Assembly: GCA_963682025.1 (NCBI GenBank) | Contig: CAVMKG010000138.1 | Span: forward strand, 248,001 to 312,000 | Direction: 5' to 3' | DNA: 64,000 nucleotides | Source of the DNA: Cordilura impudica | Lineage: Eukaryota > Arthropoda > Insecta > Diptera > Scathophagidae | Shown here: positions 1-10,693 of the stretch, one piece after another | Layout of the letters: every line of letters starts with the position of its first letter | Numbering within the stretch: position 1 is the first letter of the stretch | Notes under the pieces: model-generated | What the model saw: only the letters and a program-made list of their open reading frames with translations | What the model was told of the DNA's origin: nothing | Database searches by the model: none | Position numbers and translations under genes: made by a program

Positions 1-364
1 ACTCTTAGTCGTAGGCCCCATATAGAGCTGCTTCCCGATCTACACTTAAATCTATCAAAAAACAAAAATATTGCACTGATTCTTCTCAAATTTTGTTTGT
101 ATATATTTTTGCAAAATACAAGAGACTTTACCAAACATGGTCAGGATCGGTCCAATTTTGGGCCTAGTACCCATCTAGATATAGCATCCGATATGAACTT
201 TTTCATATCTGCAGCCGAAAAAATTAGTAAAAATCCCACTCAAATTTGGTTTATGCTTATTTTCTATATTCAGTTAGTTGGGTCTGAGAGATATAGGGTC
301 CCTAAACCCATGGTATAGGGTATCGTATAGTCGGTCTAGACCGACTATAATTTTCTTACTTGTT
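1..364 (-). mobile_element. INE-1-like non-autonomous element, copy 1 (cut by window start)
   Basis: This is the left half of the commonest repeat in the window, read on the minus strand. Its terminus (minus strand) is ACAAGTAAGAAAATTATAG, followed by a perfect 22-bp palindrome whose left half is ATAGTCGGTCT. The family is about 800 bp long. It has a GACGG/GTCC microsatellite, a stem-loop just after it, and a terminal hairpin ending in GGGTATAAAAA, with no visible target duplication. That layout resembles Drosophila INE-1/mini-me, which is regarded as Helentron-derived; the assignment is inference. Short open frames in it are not conserved between copies. Confidence 0.85.
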
Positions 365-606
365 TTTTATTTCTCATTTTCCATTTTTTATTTTTCGTTT
401 TTAATTTTTCATGTTTCATTTTTCAATTTCATTTTCATTTCTCATTTTCATTTTCATTTTAATTTTTTATATTTCATTTTCCATTTTTCATTTTTCATTT
501 TTAATTTTTGATTTTTCATTTATTATTTTTTATTTTTCATTTCTCATTTTTCATTTGTTATTTCTCATTTTCCATTTTTTATTTTTCATTTTTAATTTTT
601 TATGTT
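365..606. repeat. Degenerate T-rich minisatellite (TTTTTCATTT-type units)
   Basis: About 240 bp of loosely repeated 7-10-bp units such as TTTTTCATTT and TTTTTAATTT starts directly at the end of the INE-1-like copy. The Phe/Ile-rich frames through it are low-complexity artefacts. A matching array on the other strand lies at 22,035-22,230. Confidence 0.8.
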
Positions 607-744
607 TCAAAACGTTTTTATAACGTTATTCGCTCCCTCATTTTATCTCCAAACACTTCCTAATGAAATCGTGCATTCATTTTTTCTCCAAACACTTTCC
701 AATGAATTGGTCTTACATCTTACATCTTACATTTTTATCTCCTG

Positions 745-1050
745 CGCGTATAGATGTTTATACATCAATAAGAAGCTTTCTGACAGAAAGATCATTTAAA
801 ACTAATGTAGATGGAGGAACATCAACACAAAGAGTTATCCCAGCTGGAGTGTCACAAGGCTCAGTATTGTCACCAACCCTCTACTCCATTTTTCATCAGA
901 TTTTAAAATACTACGAGGTCAATCCGTAGCTTTCTATGCCGATGATTTTCCTATCGTTGCCAACGGAAAAGTTTCCAATTCAATTGTTTAAAATATGGAA
1001 AATGTACTCAAAAGTACTTCGACAATGGAAAATTAAAATTAAAAAAAAAT
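745..1050 (+). pseudogene. LINE reverse transcriptase fragment (Jockey-like)
   Basis: The translation contains the RT block GVSQGSVLSPTLYSIF. After a frameshift near 915 comes FYADDF, the YxDD catalytic motif of the palm. Only the palm region survives, roughly 100 codons. There is no endonuclease, no 3' end and no target duplication, and the frame breaks between the two motifs. The sequence PAGVSQGSVLSP fits the Jockey clade seen more fully at 6.1-7.3 kb and 32.5-34.1 kb. It is dead. Confidence 0.75.
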
Positions 1051-3405
1051 ATCTAGATTAAATGACAGGGTGTACATCAAAGCGTTTTTTTGAGATACTC
1101 AAATGAACATAATTTATTTAAATTTGTTCCATTTACCTTTTTTTAATAAGAACTGTAAAGAAATATCAGATAAACAAACAGATGCTTATTTTTTTTTTCG
1201 TTATTTCAAATGCTTAATTAAAATTTTCTTTCATTTCTTTTGCATCTAAAATATTATATTTCTTTTTCGTATAAATTTTTGTATAATTTTTTTATTTTTG
1301 ACATTTTTATTAAAAACGTTTACTTTTAGTTATTTGTTTTCCATGGTAATAAATGTCATTTGTGTTCTTTTGAAAAAAATGAAGAAAAATAAATTCAAAG
1401 GCCAGGAAATTAATGCAAAGTATAATTGTGAAAGCAAAAGAGAAATTCTCCAAAATAATTGTGGTGAATTTGAACAATTTAAATTATCGTTGTGGCAGGT
1501 GTCAAATTAGTGCAGTTTTTTTTACTTAGAAATTTTTTATGGTTAAGAATGATTTTCTGTAAGACAAATTGTATGCTGCTTTTGGCAGCTGTAGGTTTAT
1601 GGAGCCAAAAATTTAGGTTACCTTATGTGTCCAATGTATTTCTTCAACACAAAAAACTTTTGTTAAACTTGCCATTTTTCTAATAATTTTATTTGCAAAG
1701 AAAGCAGATTGGCTTTGAATCCGCCAAAAAAAATTTGTTTCAGTTTTATAAAGTTATGACTGAATTCAACACCCTTATGAATTAAAGGTCAACAATCATA
1801 TGTTTCGTTCCACAGTAAAAATGTTTCACTTTATTTTTATTTTTTAGAAGAGTTATAAATATCCTGATGGCTACAGCATATCTACGGTTGCTATAGAAAA
1901 AATACCTGCTTGATGTTACTTATTCTACAAATTACCTCCAGGCCAAAACTATTGCTACATCAAACCAAAAGCCATCGGCCATTACATATTTGAGGCTTGA
2001 TTGAAATGTTTAGTATTATTTAAAATCTGTACATTTGCTTTTGAGATTAACATGAATTCCATCTATATTATATTTTCACAAACTGCATAAATCATAGTGT
2101 AACAAATTTAACAAAAAAAAACATATACACAAACACATAAAACTTACATACAATTTGATCGATTTGAATATTGAACTCAATACAAAATGTAAATTTATTT
2201 GAGTTGTAAAAACTATACAATGATTTTATGTATGAACATTTTTATTTTTTTTTTTGCAATTTTACCACAATTGCAGATTCCTGCGAATATGACCTATTTA
2301 TTTTTTTTTTTTTTTTTTTTTTAAATTTCATAGGCCCACCCACCCACACACACACATACACTTTTACATTAACATTCAGTAAGATATATTTGAACATATG
2401 TAACAACTTTGCATACAAAGCAACAAAAAAACGTCATCTACTTATTTGCACAAGTGCAGAATATTGTAAATGTGGCTTCACTTCATTTTCTATATTTGGA
2501 ACAAAAAAGAAAACAAATCTCAAAAATGAAAATAAACACAAGTAGTTACTATCGGCAACATGACCTATTAAACATTAATACTTTGATGTCCAATGTCTCC
2601 CACTGAAAATAGAGTTCCAATCAAACTGAAGTTTATATCCATAAACCGCTTATATTTTTTTTTTTTGTAAACTAAGGAGCAGTATGTAATTTTAATCTCC
2701 AGAAATCCAAGTAACTCATAGGGGATTTTGAATTTTATTTATGCTACTTAAAAATTTTGGTAAATTTGGATAAAACTATTTCCGTTACATTCTTTATAAA
2801 ACCTATATATTTTACTTAGAAACATAAATTTTTGTGAATATTTATACAAGTGTTTAATGTACAAAACTACTTATATTGAATAAATAGTGGTAGTAAGTAA
2901 AATATTTGTAATAAAATAAAAAAAAAAAACGTTTATATTAAGGTTGATAACAATATATAATACCAAATACATATGTATTTAAGAAAACTTAAATATAAAA
3001 AATAGTTAGATAAATACATGTGTATTGCGAAACAAAACATGAAAGAGAATATGTAAAAGGGGTAGAACTTTTCAAACGCTTTTAAAACATCAAAATACTT
3101 CCATGTTTTCTTGAGATATTTGAATGCGAAAGTCAGAACAGTCAAAAGCATGTAAATTGATTTTATCTATGGTTGACGTAGCACCGTGGCCCCTGTAGAA
3201 CAAGTGAGGTTGCTGAAATCAAAAATTTTATATGCCCCTAAAAAAATATTAAATAAATCTATTTTACAGGAAATTGTACAGCGACTTCAGATATGCTACT
3301 CCTATTACAATCATATTTTTGGTTCAGAATATATAGCCCTTCAAAGTTGACTGATCCTTTGATTTTATTGATCGATCTATTTATTAGGAAATGAATAGAA
3401 AAAAA
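1051..3405. other. Noncoding AT-rich stretch
   Basis: I see no coding region, tRNA or classified repeat here. The stretch holds a poly-T run near 2300-2322 followed by a short CCCA/CA microsatellite (about 2335-2357). Its open frames are short, low-complexity and without motifs. Confidence 0.5.
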
Positions 3406-4203
3406 ACAAGTAAGAAAATTATAGTCGGTCTAGACGGACCATATGATACCCTATGCCATGGTTTAGAAACCCTATCTCTTCGGTCCAACTAACTGGATAT
3501 AGAAAATAAGCAAAAACCAAATTTGGGTGGCATTGTTATTAATTTTTGTGGCTGCAGATATGAAAAAGTTCATATCGGGTGCTATATTTATATTGGACTA
3601 GGTCAAAAAATGGACCGATCCTGACCATATTTGGTAAAGTCACTTATATTTTGAAGAAATATACACAAACCAAATTTGAGAAAAATCTGTGCAATATTTT
3701 TGCTTTTTTGATAGATTTAAGTGAAGATCGGGAAGCAGCTCTATATGGGGCCTATGACTAAGAATTGTCCAATAGAGATTATTTTTGGACTACTGATTAA
3801 TGAATATAATAAACACATACAAACACAATTTTTCCAAGATCTATATGATAATTTGGATCTTATGGCAATTTATGTCGATTTCACAGGGGTCATTTGTATG
3901 GGGACTAGGTCTGAAAATGGACCAATTTTCACCAATTTCAACACCGTTAATCCTATGGTCAATAAAAGCTTATGTACCAAATTTCATCAAAATATATTCA
4001 TATTTGCGACCTGTAGTTTAAATGCAAGGTTTACATGGACACACGGACGGACGGAAGGACGGACATCGCTAAAACCACTCAGAAAGTGATTCTGTGCCGA
4101 ACACTATAATAGAAGATGGGTCTAGGTCAAATATTTTTGGTAGTTACAAACAGCAGCACAAAGTCATAATACCCAAACCACATAGTGGTATAGGGTATAA
4201 AAA
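3406..4203 (+). mobile_element. INE-1-like non-autonomous element, copy 2 (full length)
   Basis: A near-complete 798-bp copy. It starts ACAAGTAAGAAAATTATAG; the 22-bp palindrome carries mutations. The GACGG array lies near 4040-4070, and the end is the hairpin ACCACATAGTGGT inside ATACCC..GGGTAT, finishing in TATAAAAA. The flanks show no direct duplication, as expected of rolling-circle insertion. The post-array stem-loop has lost its right arm compared with other copies. Confidence 0.9.
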
Positions 4204-4726
4204 TTGTACTGTTTGCTTAGTGTATGTCCAGGTAAATCGATATGTACCAACTATCCATTTTTTCAATATTTCTTAACTTTGATGAAAAGAAAAAAAATAT
4301 ATCCTTATCCAATTGTTTGCTAGAAGTAAAATTTTGAAAAAGTACTTGGTTCCAGAAATGTGTTGCATGCATTATTGCGCAAATTATGACATATAACCGT
4401 GGTATTATTTCGTTCGTTATTGTTAAGATATATGATTTTTGGTTTTCATTCTGTATTGCTTGCCTGAGATCCTCTGTCAAATTTTGCTCCCTAAATTCAG
4501 GTCTAGATACAATTTATAATATATAATCTTGTAAACCTATTCTTAGTGTTATTCCCCAAGTACGGATACGGAAACTCAAACGATGGAAACCCTTCGAGAA
4601 GATTTTTTGAAAATGTTGAGGCTGTAACTCGATCACTGGAATTAATAATTAAATCGTTAAGAGATTGGGAACGATCTTGAATGTCTTATACTGCAAGAGA
4701 AAGTTGATTTTGAAAAATATGGAGAA
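4204..4726. other. Noncoding interval
   Basis: No gene or repeat is recognised between the INE-1-like copy and the Helitron 3' terminus. Open frames are short and unlike known proteins. Confidence 0.4.
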
Positions 4727-4896
4727 CTAGCTGACCCGGTAAACTTCGTTTTGTCGAAAAGAGATTTTTTGATTGAATTAATTTCGACATTTTTTTTTAA
4801 TTGAAATTTATCGACCGTTAACAGATGACGCAATAATATAATTTCAATAAAACACTTTTTGAATTGAGTTGAATTCAATATCTTATAATTATACGG
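4727..4896 (-). mobile_element. Helitron 3' terminus (CTAG end)
   Basis: On the minus strand this segment ends ACCGGGTCAGCTAG followed by T. That is the CTRR|T signature of a Helitron 3' end. A second copy of the terminal text (ATCGGGTCAGCTAT) lies 170 bp inward at 4897, where the last base is mutated. The pair suggests one Helitron end inserted just beyond another, or a tandem 3' end. The preceding hairpin is weak. Confidence 0.6.
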
Positions 4897-5420
4897 ATAG
4901 CTGACCCGATGGTCTTCGTCCCGTCCAACATTTGGCGAAAATAGAATAAAATCAAGAATTAATTAAAAAAATAATAGAATAATGATTTTAATCAATTCAA
5001 TGCTGCACGGTACACAATATTTTTGTTTTCTGCTCCGCAGCGCAAATGAATAGTGAGAATGATTTCCCAACTCGGGAACACGCAACATATAGCTGGCCGT
5101 GTGAAAAGCATGACATTTCCAGATTTATGGCGCACACTTCCAGGGACTGTCCTTCTGACTTGTTTATTGTCATCGCAAATGCAAGTTTCACTGAGAATTG
5201 AACACGTTTGAACTGGAACGTCAAATCGGTTGAAGTCAAGGGAATTCGAGGAACTAAGCATTCTTTTCCCTTGAACCGCCCTTTCAAAATCTACGAAATC
5301 AATTTCAGCGATTTCATTTAATTGAGGAACTTGCATCACGAGTGAACTTGTACTACTGAAATTTTCATTTTCTATTTCCAATTCATCATTTACAATAAAA
5401 TCGTCAGCATTACTCATCAC
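4897..5420 (-). pseudogene. Helitron Rep/helicase C-terminal remnant (PIF1-type helicase)
   Basis: Two overlapping minus-strand frames together give the last helicase motifs of a Helitron protein. One frame has LAFAMTINKSEGQSL (motif V-like) and HGQLYVACSRVG (motif VI with its arginine). The closing NIVYRAALN and stop lie in the other frame, so a frameshift falls near the end. The usual partner is an N-terminal HUH Rep domain, which is not seen here. The element runs on the minus strand towards its 3' end at 4897 or 4727. A SINE interrupts it at 5429-5615, beyond which I cannot recognise helicase sequence. It is non-functional. Confidence 0.85.
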
Positions 5421-5428
5421 AATATCTA

Positions 5429-5615
5429 TTTATTTATTTATATTAATTACAATACAAAGTAAATTTGTATTCTAATTTGGGTCCAGGGATAAGCCGGGTG
5501 ACAACGACCATTTGGCTGGTTTTTGCAGCGACAGACCAAAGCCTCTGGTGGGAATCGAACCCACGACCCCCGCATGATAGGCGAGCACGGTACCTACTCA
5601 CCTACCGGGGCGCTT
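5429..5615 (-). mobile_element. tRNA-derived SINE with 13-bp target duplication
   Basis: On the minus strand it begins GCGCCCCGGTAGG, has an A-box-like GGTGAGTAGG and a perfect B box (GGTTCGATTCC), and ends in an (AAAT)n-like tail. The arm CTCGCCTATCATGCGGGG matches the anticodon arm of tRNA-Asp with two changes, so a tRNA-Asp origin is likely. The 13-bp duplication ATCACAATATCTA flanks it at 5416-5428 and 5616-5628. It would have been copied by a LINE in trans; the partner is not identified. It sits inside the Helitron helicase remnant, so it is the younger of the two. Confidence 0.88.
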
Positions 5616-5628
5616 ATCACAATATCTA

Positions 5629-6096
5629 ATAAATTTGATTGCCAATGGGTATTTGTAGTAAGTTTTTTTTTTGAATATTTTGAAGACATTTTCTGGAAAT
5701 TGTATAGTGGAATTTAGTTAGCTGAAGTCTGCTAGACCACAACTGTGTTCAGGTGTCAATTTTGAATAAAAAATATTGAAATTTAAACTTAAATTTACAT
5801 AAATAATAACTTTCATAATATTATCAATTTTTTGTTTAATGTTTAAATAAAAATCATTTTTTTTCTTCATTATTTATTTACAATCTATTTTACAATATTA
5901 AGCGAATTTGATAAAATAAAAATAAACTAACATTAGTTATTGATCTTCATTGAGATCAATAACACTATAAGTACATACGAGAGATCATAGTTCATTTATT
6001 TCTAATTCAAATTTTTACAATAGTATATATATTTATTATTTTTACAATATGTACAAAAATCTTTATGTAATAAATTAAATTTTTTTAAATTAAAAA
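5629..6096. other. Noncoding interval, including probable LINE 3' tail
   Basis: The proximal part continues the Helitron flank. The distal part (about 5990-6096) is AT-rich and lies immediately 3' of the minus-strand Jockey LINE, so it is probably its 3' untranslated region. No gene is seen. Confidence 0.4.
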
Positions 6097-7262
6097 TTAA
6101 GTTCTGAATAGCAGATCAAGTACATGATGTCTATTTAGTCTTCTGACTTCTTCACTTTCATCTAACAGCGATATGGCTAAAGCATTAGCATGATCGCTTA
6201 ATGTTTGTAAATATCGTTGGCTATAATTTCCTATTTCAGTTTTTACTTTCGGGATATCAATGTCATTGTGAATAGAGTTGTTAGAAACAAACCAAGGAGC
6301 ATTCATAATCATTCTTAAAGTTTTTGATTGAAATGTTTGAATAATTTCAATGTTGGAATTACTTGTAATTCCCCATAGCTCAATCCCATAAGTCCAAACA
6401 TGCTTCAAAGTTGTTTTGTAAAGCACAATTTTATTTTCTATACTTAATTCTGATTTTCGACCAAAAAGCCAGTACATTTTTTTTCAATTTGTTGTCAACT
6501 TGAGTTCTTTTGGCTTTCACATGGTCCTTCTATGTTAGCCTTCTGTCTAAACACATGCCCAAATATTTTACACTACTTTTTTGTGGAATTTGTGTACCAT
6601 TAAAATTTATTTTTGGATAATCGCCTCGCCTTAGAGTAAGTTACATGTGTAGATTTTTGTTCATTTACTTTGATATTCCAAGTAGTCAACCATGTTTCTA
6701 AGTTATCTATTTCATGTTAAATTAAATTTGATGCATCAGTTGCTGAGTTGTTGGAAGATATAAATGCTGTGTCGTCCGCGTAAGTTGCAACGGTTATCCC
6801 ATTAACACAAGGCATGTCAGAGGTAAAAATAGTATACAAGACTGGCCCCAATACGCTGCCCTGAGATATACCAGCTTCAATTTTTCGCAGAGTAGACATT
6901 TCATTGTTCACCTTAACATAAAAAGATCGTTCCTTTAAGTATGACTTAAGAACAAGGTAAAATGGAGCTGGAAGACAATTTTTCAGTTTGTACAGCAATC
7001 CCGCGTGCCAACCACGATCAAAAGCCTGCTGTGTATCCGAAAATACAGCTGAGTAGTATTTTTTGTTTTCTAATGCATTAGTAATAATATTGACTATTCT
7101 ATGGCATTGTTCGGGGGTTCCGTGTTTATGACGGAAGCCAAACTGATACTCTGGGATTATGTTTTTGTTTTCTAGAATTGGAAGCAATCTCCGAAGAAAA
7201 ACTTTTCGAAAATTTTTAAAAATATAGCCAGTAAACTTACTGGCCTATAAGAGCTATCTTAA
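6097..7262 (-). pseudogene. Jockey-clade LINE ORF2, RT to C-terminus, broken
   Basis: Reading the minus strand from 7262: a start-of-palm block (YQFGFRHKHGTPEQ), then AFDRGWHAGL, GISQGSVLGPVLYTIF, and the catalytic ATYADDTAF near 6780. After frameshifts between 6480 and 6720 comes the Jockey C-terminal region (YGIELWG; LRMIMNAPWF; LAISLLDESEEVRRLNR). The element is 5'-truncated, with no endonuclease or ORF1, as is usual for LINE copies. The stop is at 6097. Homology is to Drosophila jockey-like reverse transcriptases. Frameshifts and in-frame changes make it dead. Confidence 0.9.
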
Positions 7263-8213
7263 TTCCATGGTGCGACAGTTCTAACTTACATCAAAGATTA
7301 AAAGAAAAATGTTATTTCTGTGGTTTTCTGGAATAACCGCGTATGTCCATTTTTGTCAGTTTTGAGTTAACGATGCCAAATATATTAATTTCTAACGCTC
7401 ATTACATGTGTTTAATTTAAAAAAAAAAAACTATTAACCATTTCTGAGTTTTTTTCTTTAAATAACGACGTAACTTGTATGTTTATTAAATTATTTTGCA
7501 GCACTCACGACCTATGTCAACGTACGTTTCATCGCTGACAAATTATTTTCTCAGAAAACGACACATAGCGACATACGTTGTTATTAATACAAAAATTCAA
7601 AATAATATTGGATTATTTTTCAGTTTATAACCACTTATAAAAACTTGTGTGTTTACTTCTGTTATTTTTTGTCACTATTATTCTTGATACGTTGTTATAT
7701 TCTCATAGTCCCGTTAACTTTTTGTTGACGAACAAAAAAATTAATTTTTCAAGTAACAACAATTTACGTTTACATGGGTGGTTGCATTGGTAGTTTTCTT
7801 CTTTAAAGAAAAACGACGTTTGTCGACATAAGTTGTTTTATCTGCACACACTTTAAGTGTAATTTTAATATTGTTTTTTGTCCTTCGCTAGGATCTATTC
7901 CTCTAAAGATTTTTGACTCAAATTTTATATAAAGTATTTATTGCCCAAATCTACAGGACTGTTAAATAAAGAGCTCTAAAAACTTTATATCGAGCCCATA
8001 AATTCAAATATAACGTTGTTTGGCTCCCCTGAACATTCAATATGGTGACTTTTGAAGTTACGTGACTATATCGGATAAGAAATATAGCGGTTATCATACG
8101 AACGTTTTCTTATTGAATAGTGTAATAAGTGAAATTGTTAGTGAAAAATTAGGAGTGCCTCTAAGTTATGCTGAAAAAAGGAAATAAAATAAATTTGTTC
8201 ATATATTTTTTCC
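7263..8213. other. Noncoding stretch with recurrent CGACATAAGTTGT-like motif
   Basis: No coding region. Variants of a short motif recur: AACGACGTAACTTGT near 7463, CGACATACGTTGTT near 7569 and CGACATAAGTTGTT near 7825. This may be part of an unidentified element. Confidence 0.4.
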
Positions 8214-10693
8214 ACAAAGGGCGGTGGTGTTGCGATTTTTGTTAGAGATGTTATTGCATGTACTTTCTGCTGTAAATCTGATAAGCAAGATAAGGTAGAA
8301 TATATTTTCGTAGAGATCAGATCAAGCGGAAGGAAACTGCTTGCAGGGTGTGTATACAGGCCAAATAAAAATATTAAGTTCTCCAAGTTTCTTGATAAAC
8401 TGGAGATCTTAACAGATGGATATAATGATATTATTACAGCTGGAGATTTGAATTCAAATATTAATAATGAATCAGCGCTTACTGACAGCATGATAACTTA
8501 TGGACTTGAATCTGTAAATCGTTACAATCCTACACGCTACACCACCAATATCAATAGTCTGCTTGGTATCTTCCTTGTCAGTGATTTGTGTAGCGTGTTA
8601 TTGTGTAATCAAATTTCAGCAGCATGCTTCTCAAAACACGATTTGATCTTCCTGACTTACAACTATCAAATTCAACACACTGATATGGTTTACACATACC
8701 GTGACTTCAAAAATCTGAACTATGCAATACTTTACTCCAACTTTTACCAAATTGACTGGGATTGTATTTACTGTATGACATTTGTTGACGATCAATAAAC
8801 CTTTCTACAGAACAATTTATTACAACTTTTCGACGAAGCGGTACCTCTGAAAACAAAATCCAAAACAGTCAGTATTAAACCTTGGTTTACTACTACTATA
8901 AAAGACTTGATCTATCGAAGGGATATTGCGTATTCCAGATGGAAGAGGTTTAAAACACCTGAACTGCAAAACGAATATCATACGGCTAAGAGAGATGTTA
9001 ATCGAAAAATCAAAACTGCCAAGTGCAATTTCTTTTCTATGAAATTTAATTCTGCCGTTGACTCCAAACAAACGTAGAAGACTACTTGAGATATTGGCAT
9101 TGGAAGATGCAATAATAATAGCTGCTCGATGGACGCTGCCGAATTGAACATAAAATTTACGAATATACCTTCGGTGGAAGTTGATCATGAATTTTACAAT
9201 AATATACGAAATACTCCTAACTTTGCCGAGAAAAATTCCTTTGAATTTAAATGCGATAATCAATTTGATATTATAAAATGGATTTGTCTGTTAAAGTCAA
9301 ACTCTGTAGGATATGACAATGTAAATCCGAAATTTATTAAAATACTTCTTCGAATTTTATATAACATTTTTCTTCAACTGCATTACAACTCCAATCAGCT
9401 TCCCTACCATATGGAAACATGCTAAAATAACCTATCCCAAAATCAAATTTTGAGCAACGACCAATAGCCGCTCTATGTTATTTGTGAAAAGTTTTTGAAA
9501 AGATAATTTTTTTCAAATGAATGAATATATAACTCAACACAACTTAATGTCCCACAAACGATCCGGCTTTCGAGCAAACCAAAGCTGCGTGACAGCCTTA
9601 ACTGACGTTTGCGAAAACATAAGACGTGACATAGACGACAGCAAAATAACCTTCCTTGTTCTTCCAGATCATTGCAAGGCGTTTGTCACAGTTGATAATC
9701 AAACTCTCTGTATGAAATTAAGACGTTTCTTTAATTTTTCCTCAACATCAACGCTTTTAATTTCCTCTTATCTCACCAATCGCACACAAACGTAAATAGC
9801 AACTCATCTGAAACTTTAAAACTTATAAAAGGTGTACCGCAAGGATCTGTATTAGGGACACTTTTGTTCTCAATCTATATCAATGATTTACCTGATTATC
9901 TTTCTCACATGTACGCTGACGAAGTACAACCCTTTCTGAGCACCCCAATCGGGTCAATAGATGAAAATATAGACAAAATTAACAATGATCCAAGTCAATT
10001 GTACAGATGGGCGTCAGCAAATGGTTTATGCATTAACCCTAGCAAGTCAAAATGTCTGCTAATACGCAAACGAAATCGTTATCAACGGCGAGAGAATTGA
10101 CTTTGTAACAACAACAGGAAATCTTGGAGTAACTTTTAATAACACTCTAACTTGGCCGAACCACATAAATACGACTGTTGTTCAAACTTACATGAAGCTC
10201 AGAACTCTATGGCACTCTCAATCTTTCACTCCCTTAAATATAAAAATACTTCTAGCCAAAACGTATTTAATTCCCGGTATTTTATACGGGTGAAAACTTT
10301 TTGCATGCTGTGATTCGTTTAGTAAAGGCAAACTTAATGTTTTATATAACAGAATAATTAGATATGTTTTAAGACTAAAAAGATCTGCCGGAACTTCTTC
10401 CTTCACGAATAAGCTTTTCGGCATATCATTAGAAAATCTGATGAAAATTAGAGTTCTTTTGTTTCTTCATAAAGTAATTTTCACCGCAAAACCACTTTAC
10501 CTGTATGAAAATCTCCGGCTCGCCAGATCAAACCGAGGAAAAAAAAATAATTCTACCTCGTCATCGTTATTTGGTATCTGAATGGCATTTCTACGTCAAC
10601 GCTATACGTCTTTGGAATATGCTTCCACAATCTCAGCTACTTAACAGCAATGCTTCAAATTTTAAAAAATTCCTTTTTGAATATTTTGCATAA
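8214..10693 (+). pseudogene. CR1-type LINE ORF2 (endonuclease + RT), nearly full length, broken
   Basis: The AP endonuclease part starts with GGGVAIFVRD and includes CVYRPN and ITAGDLNSN. A linker follows (KPWFTTTIKDLIYRRD), then RT blocks: SVGYDNVNPKFIK, HKRSGFRANQSCVTAL, KGVPQGSVLGTLLFSIYIND and MYADEVQ, with the catalytic YADD now YADE. The thumb and C-terminus follow (WASANGLCINPSKSKCL; LRRFFNF; LWNMLPQ). The C-terminal layout matches dipteran CR1-clade elements rather than Jockey. At least five frameshifts or stops interrupt it (for example near 8800, 9077, 9425, 9795 and 10,500), and the YADE change alone would abolish RT. The ORF1 partner is not found. The last motif ends at 10,693 and an AT-rich 3' region follows. 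Confidence 0.85.

Noticed and set aside
365..606. Phe/Ile-rich frames resembling membrane proteins
   Set aside because: Direct products of the T-rich minisatellite; low complexity in every frame.
1298..1683. Two overlapping 63-70-codon frames
   Set aside because: No motif, no splice or promoter context, AT-rich chance frames.
3579..4089. Open frames of 60-122 codons inside INE-1-like copies (also at 17.9, 35.9, 42.3, 50.6 and 60.6 kb), with similar peptides in each copy
   Set aside because: They recur because the DNA repeat recurs. They appear on both strands, differ in length between copies, run through the microsatellite (RTDGRTDGR) and lack start-context or codon-level conservation.
5520..5615. 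A functional tRNA gene
   Set aside because: The acceptor and D arms do not fold fully, the sequence continues into a SINE body and A-rich tail, and a target duplication surrounds it.
5523..5717. Frame reading ASGGNRTHDPRMIGEHGT
   Set aside because: It is the antisense of the SINE's tRNA-like part, a well-known source of false peptides.
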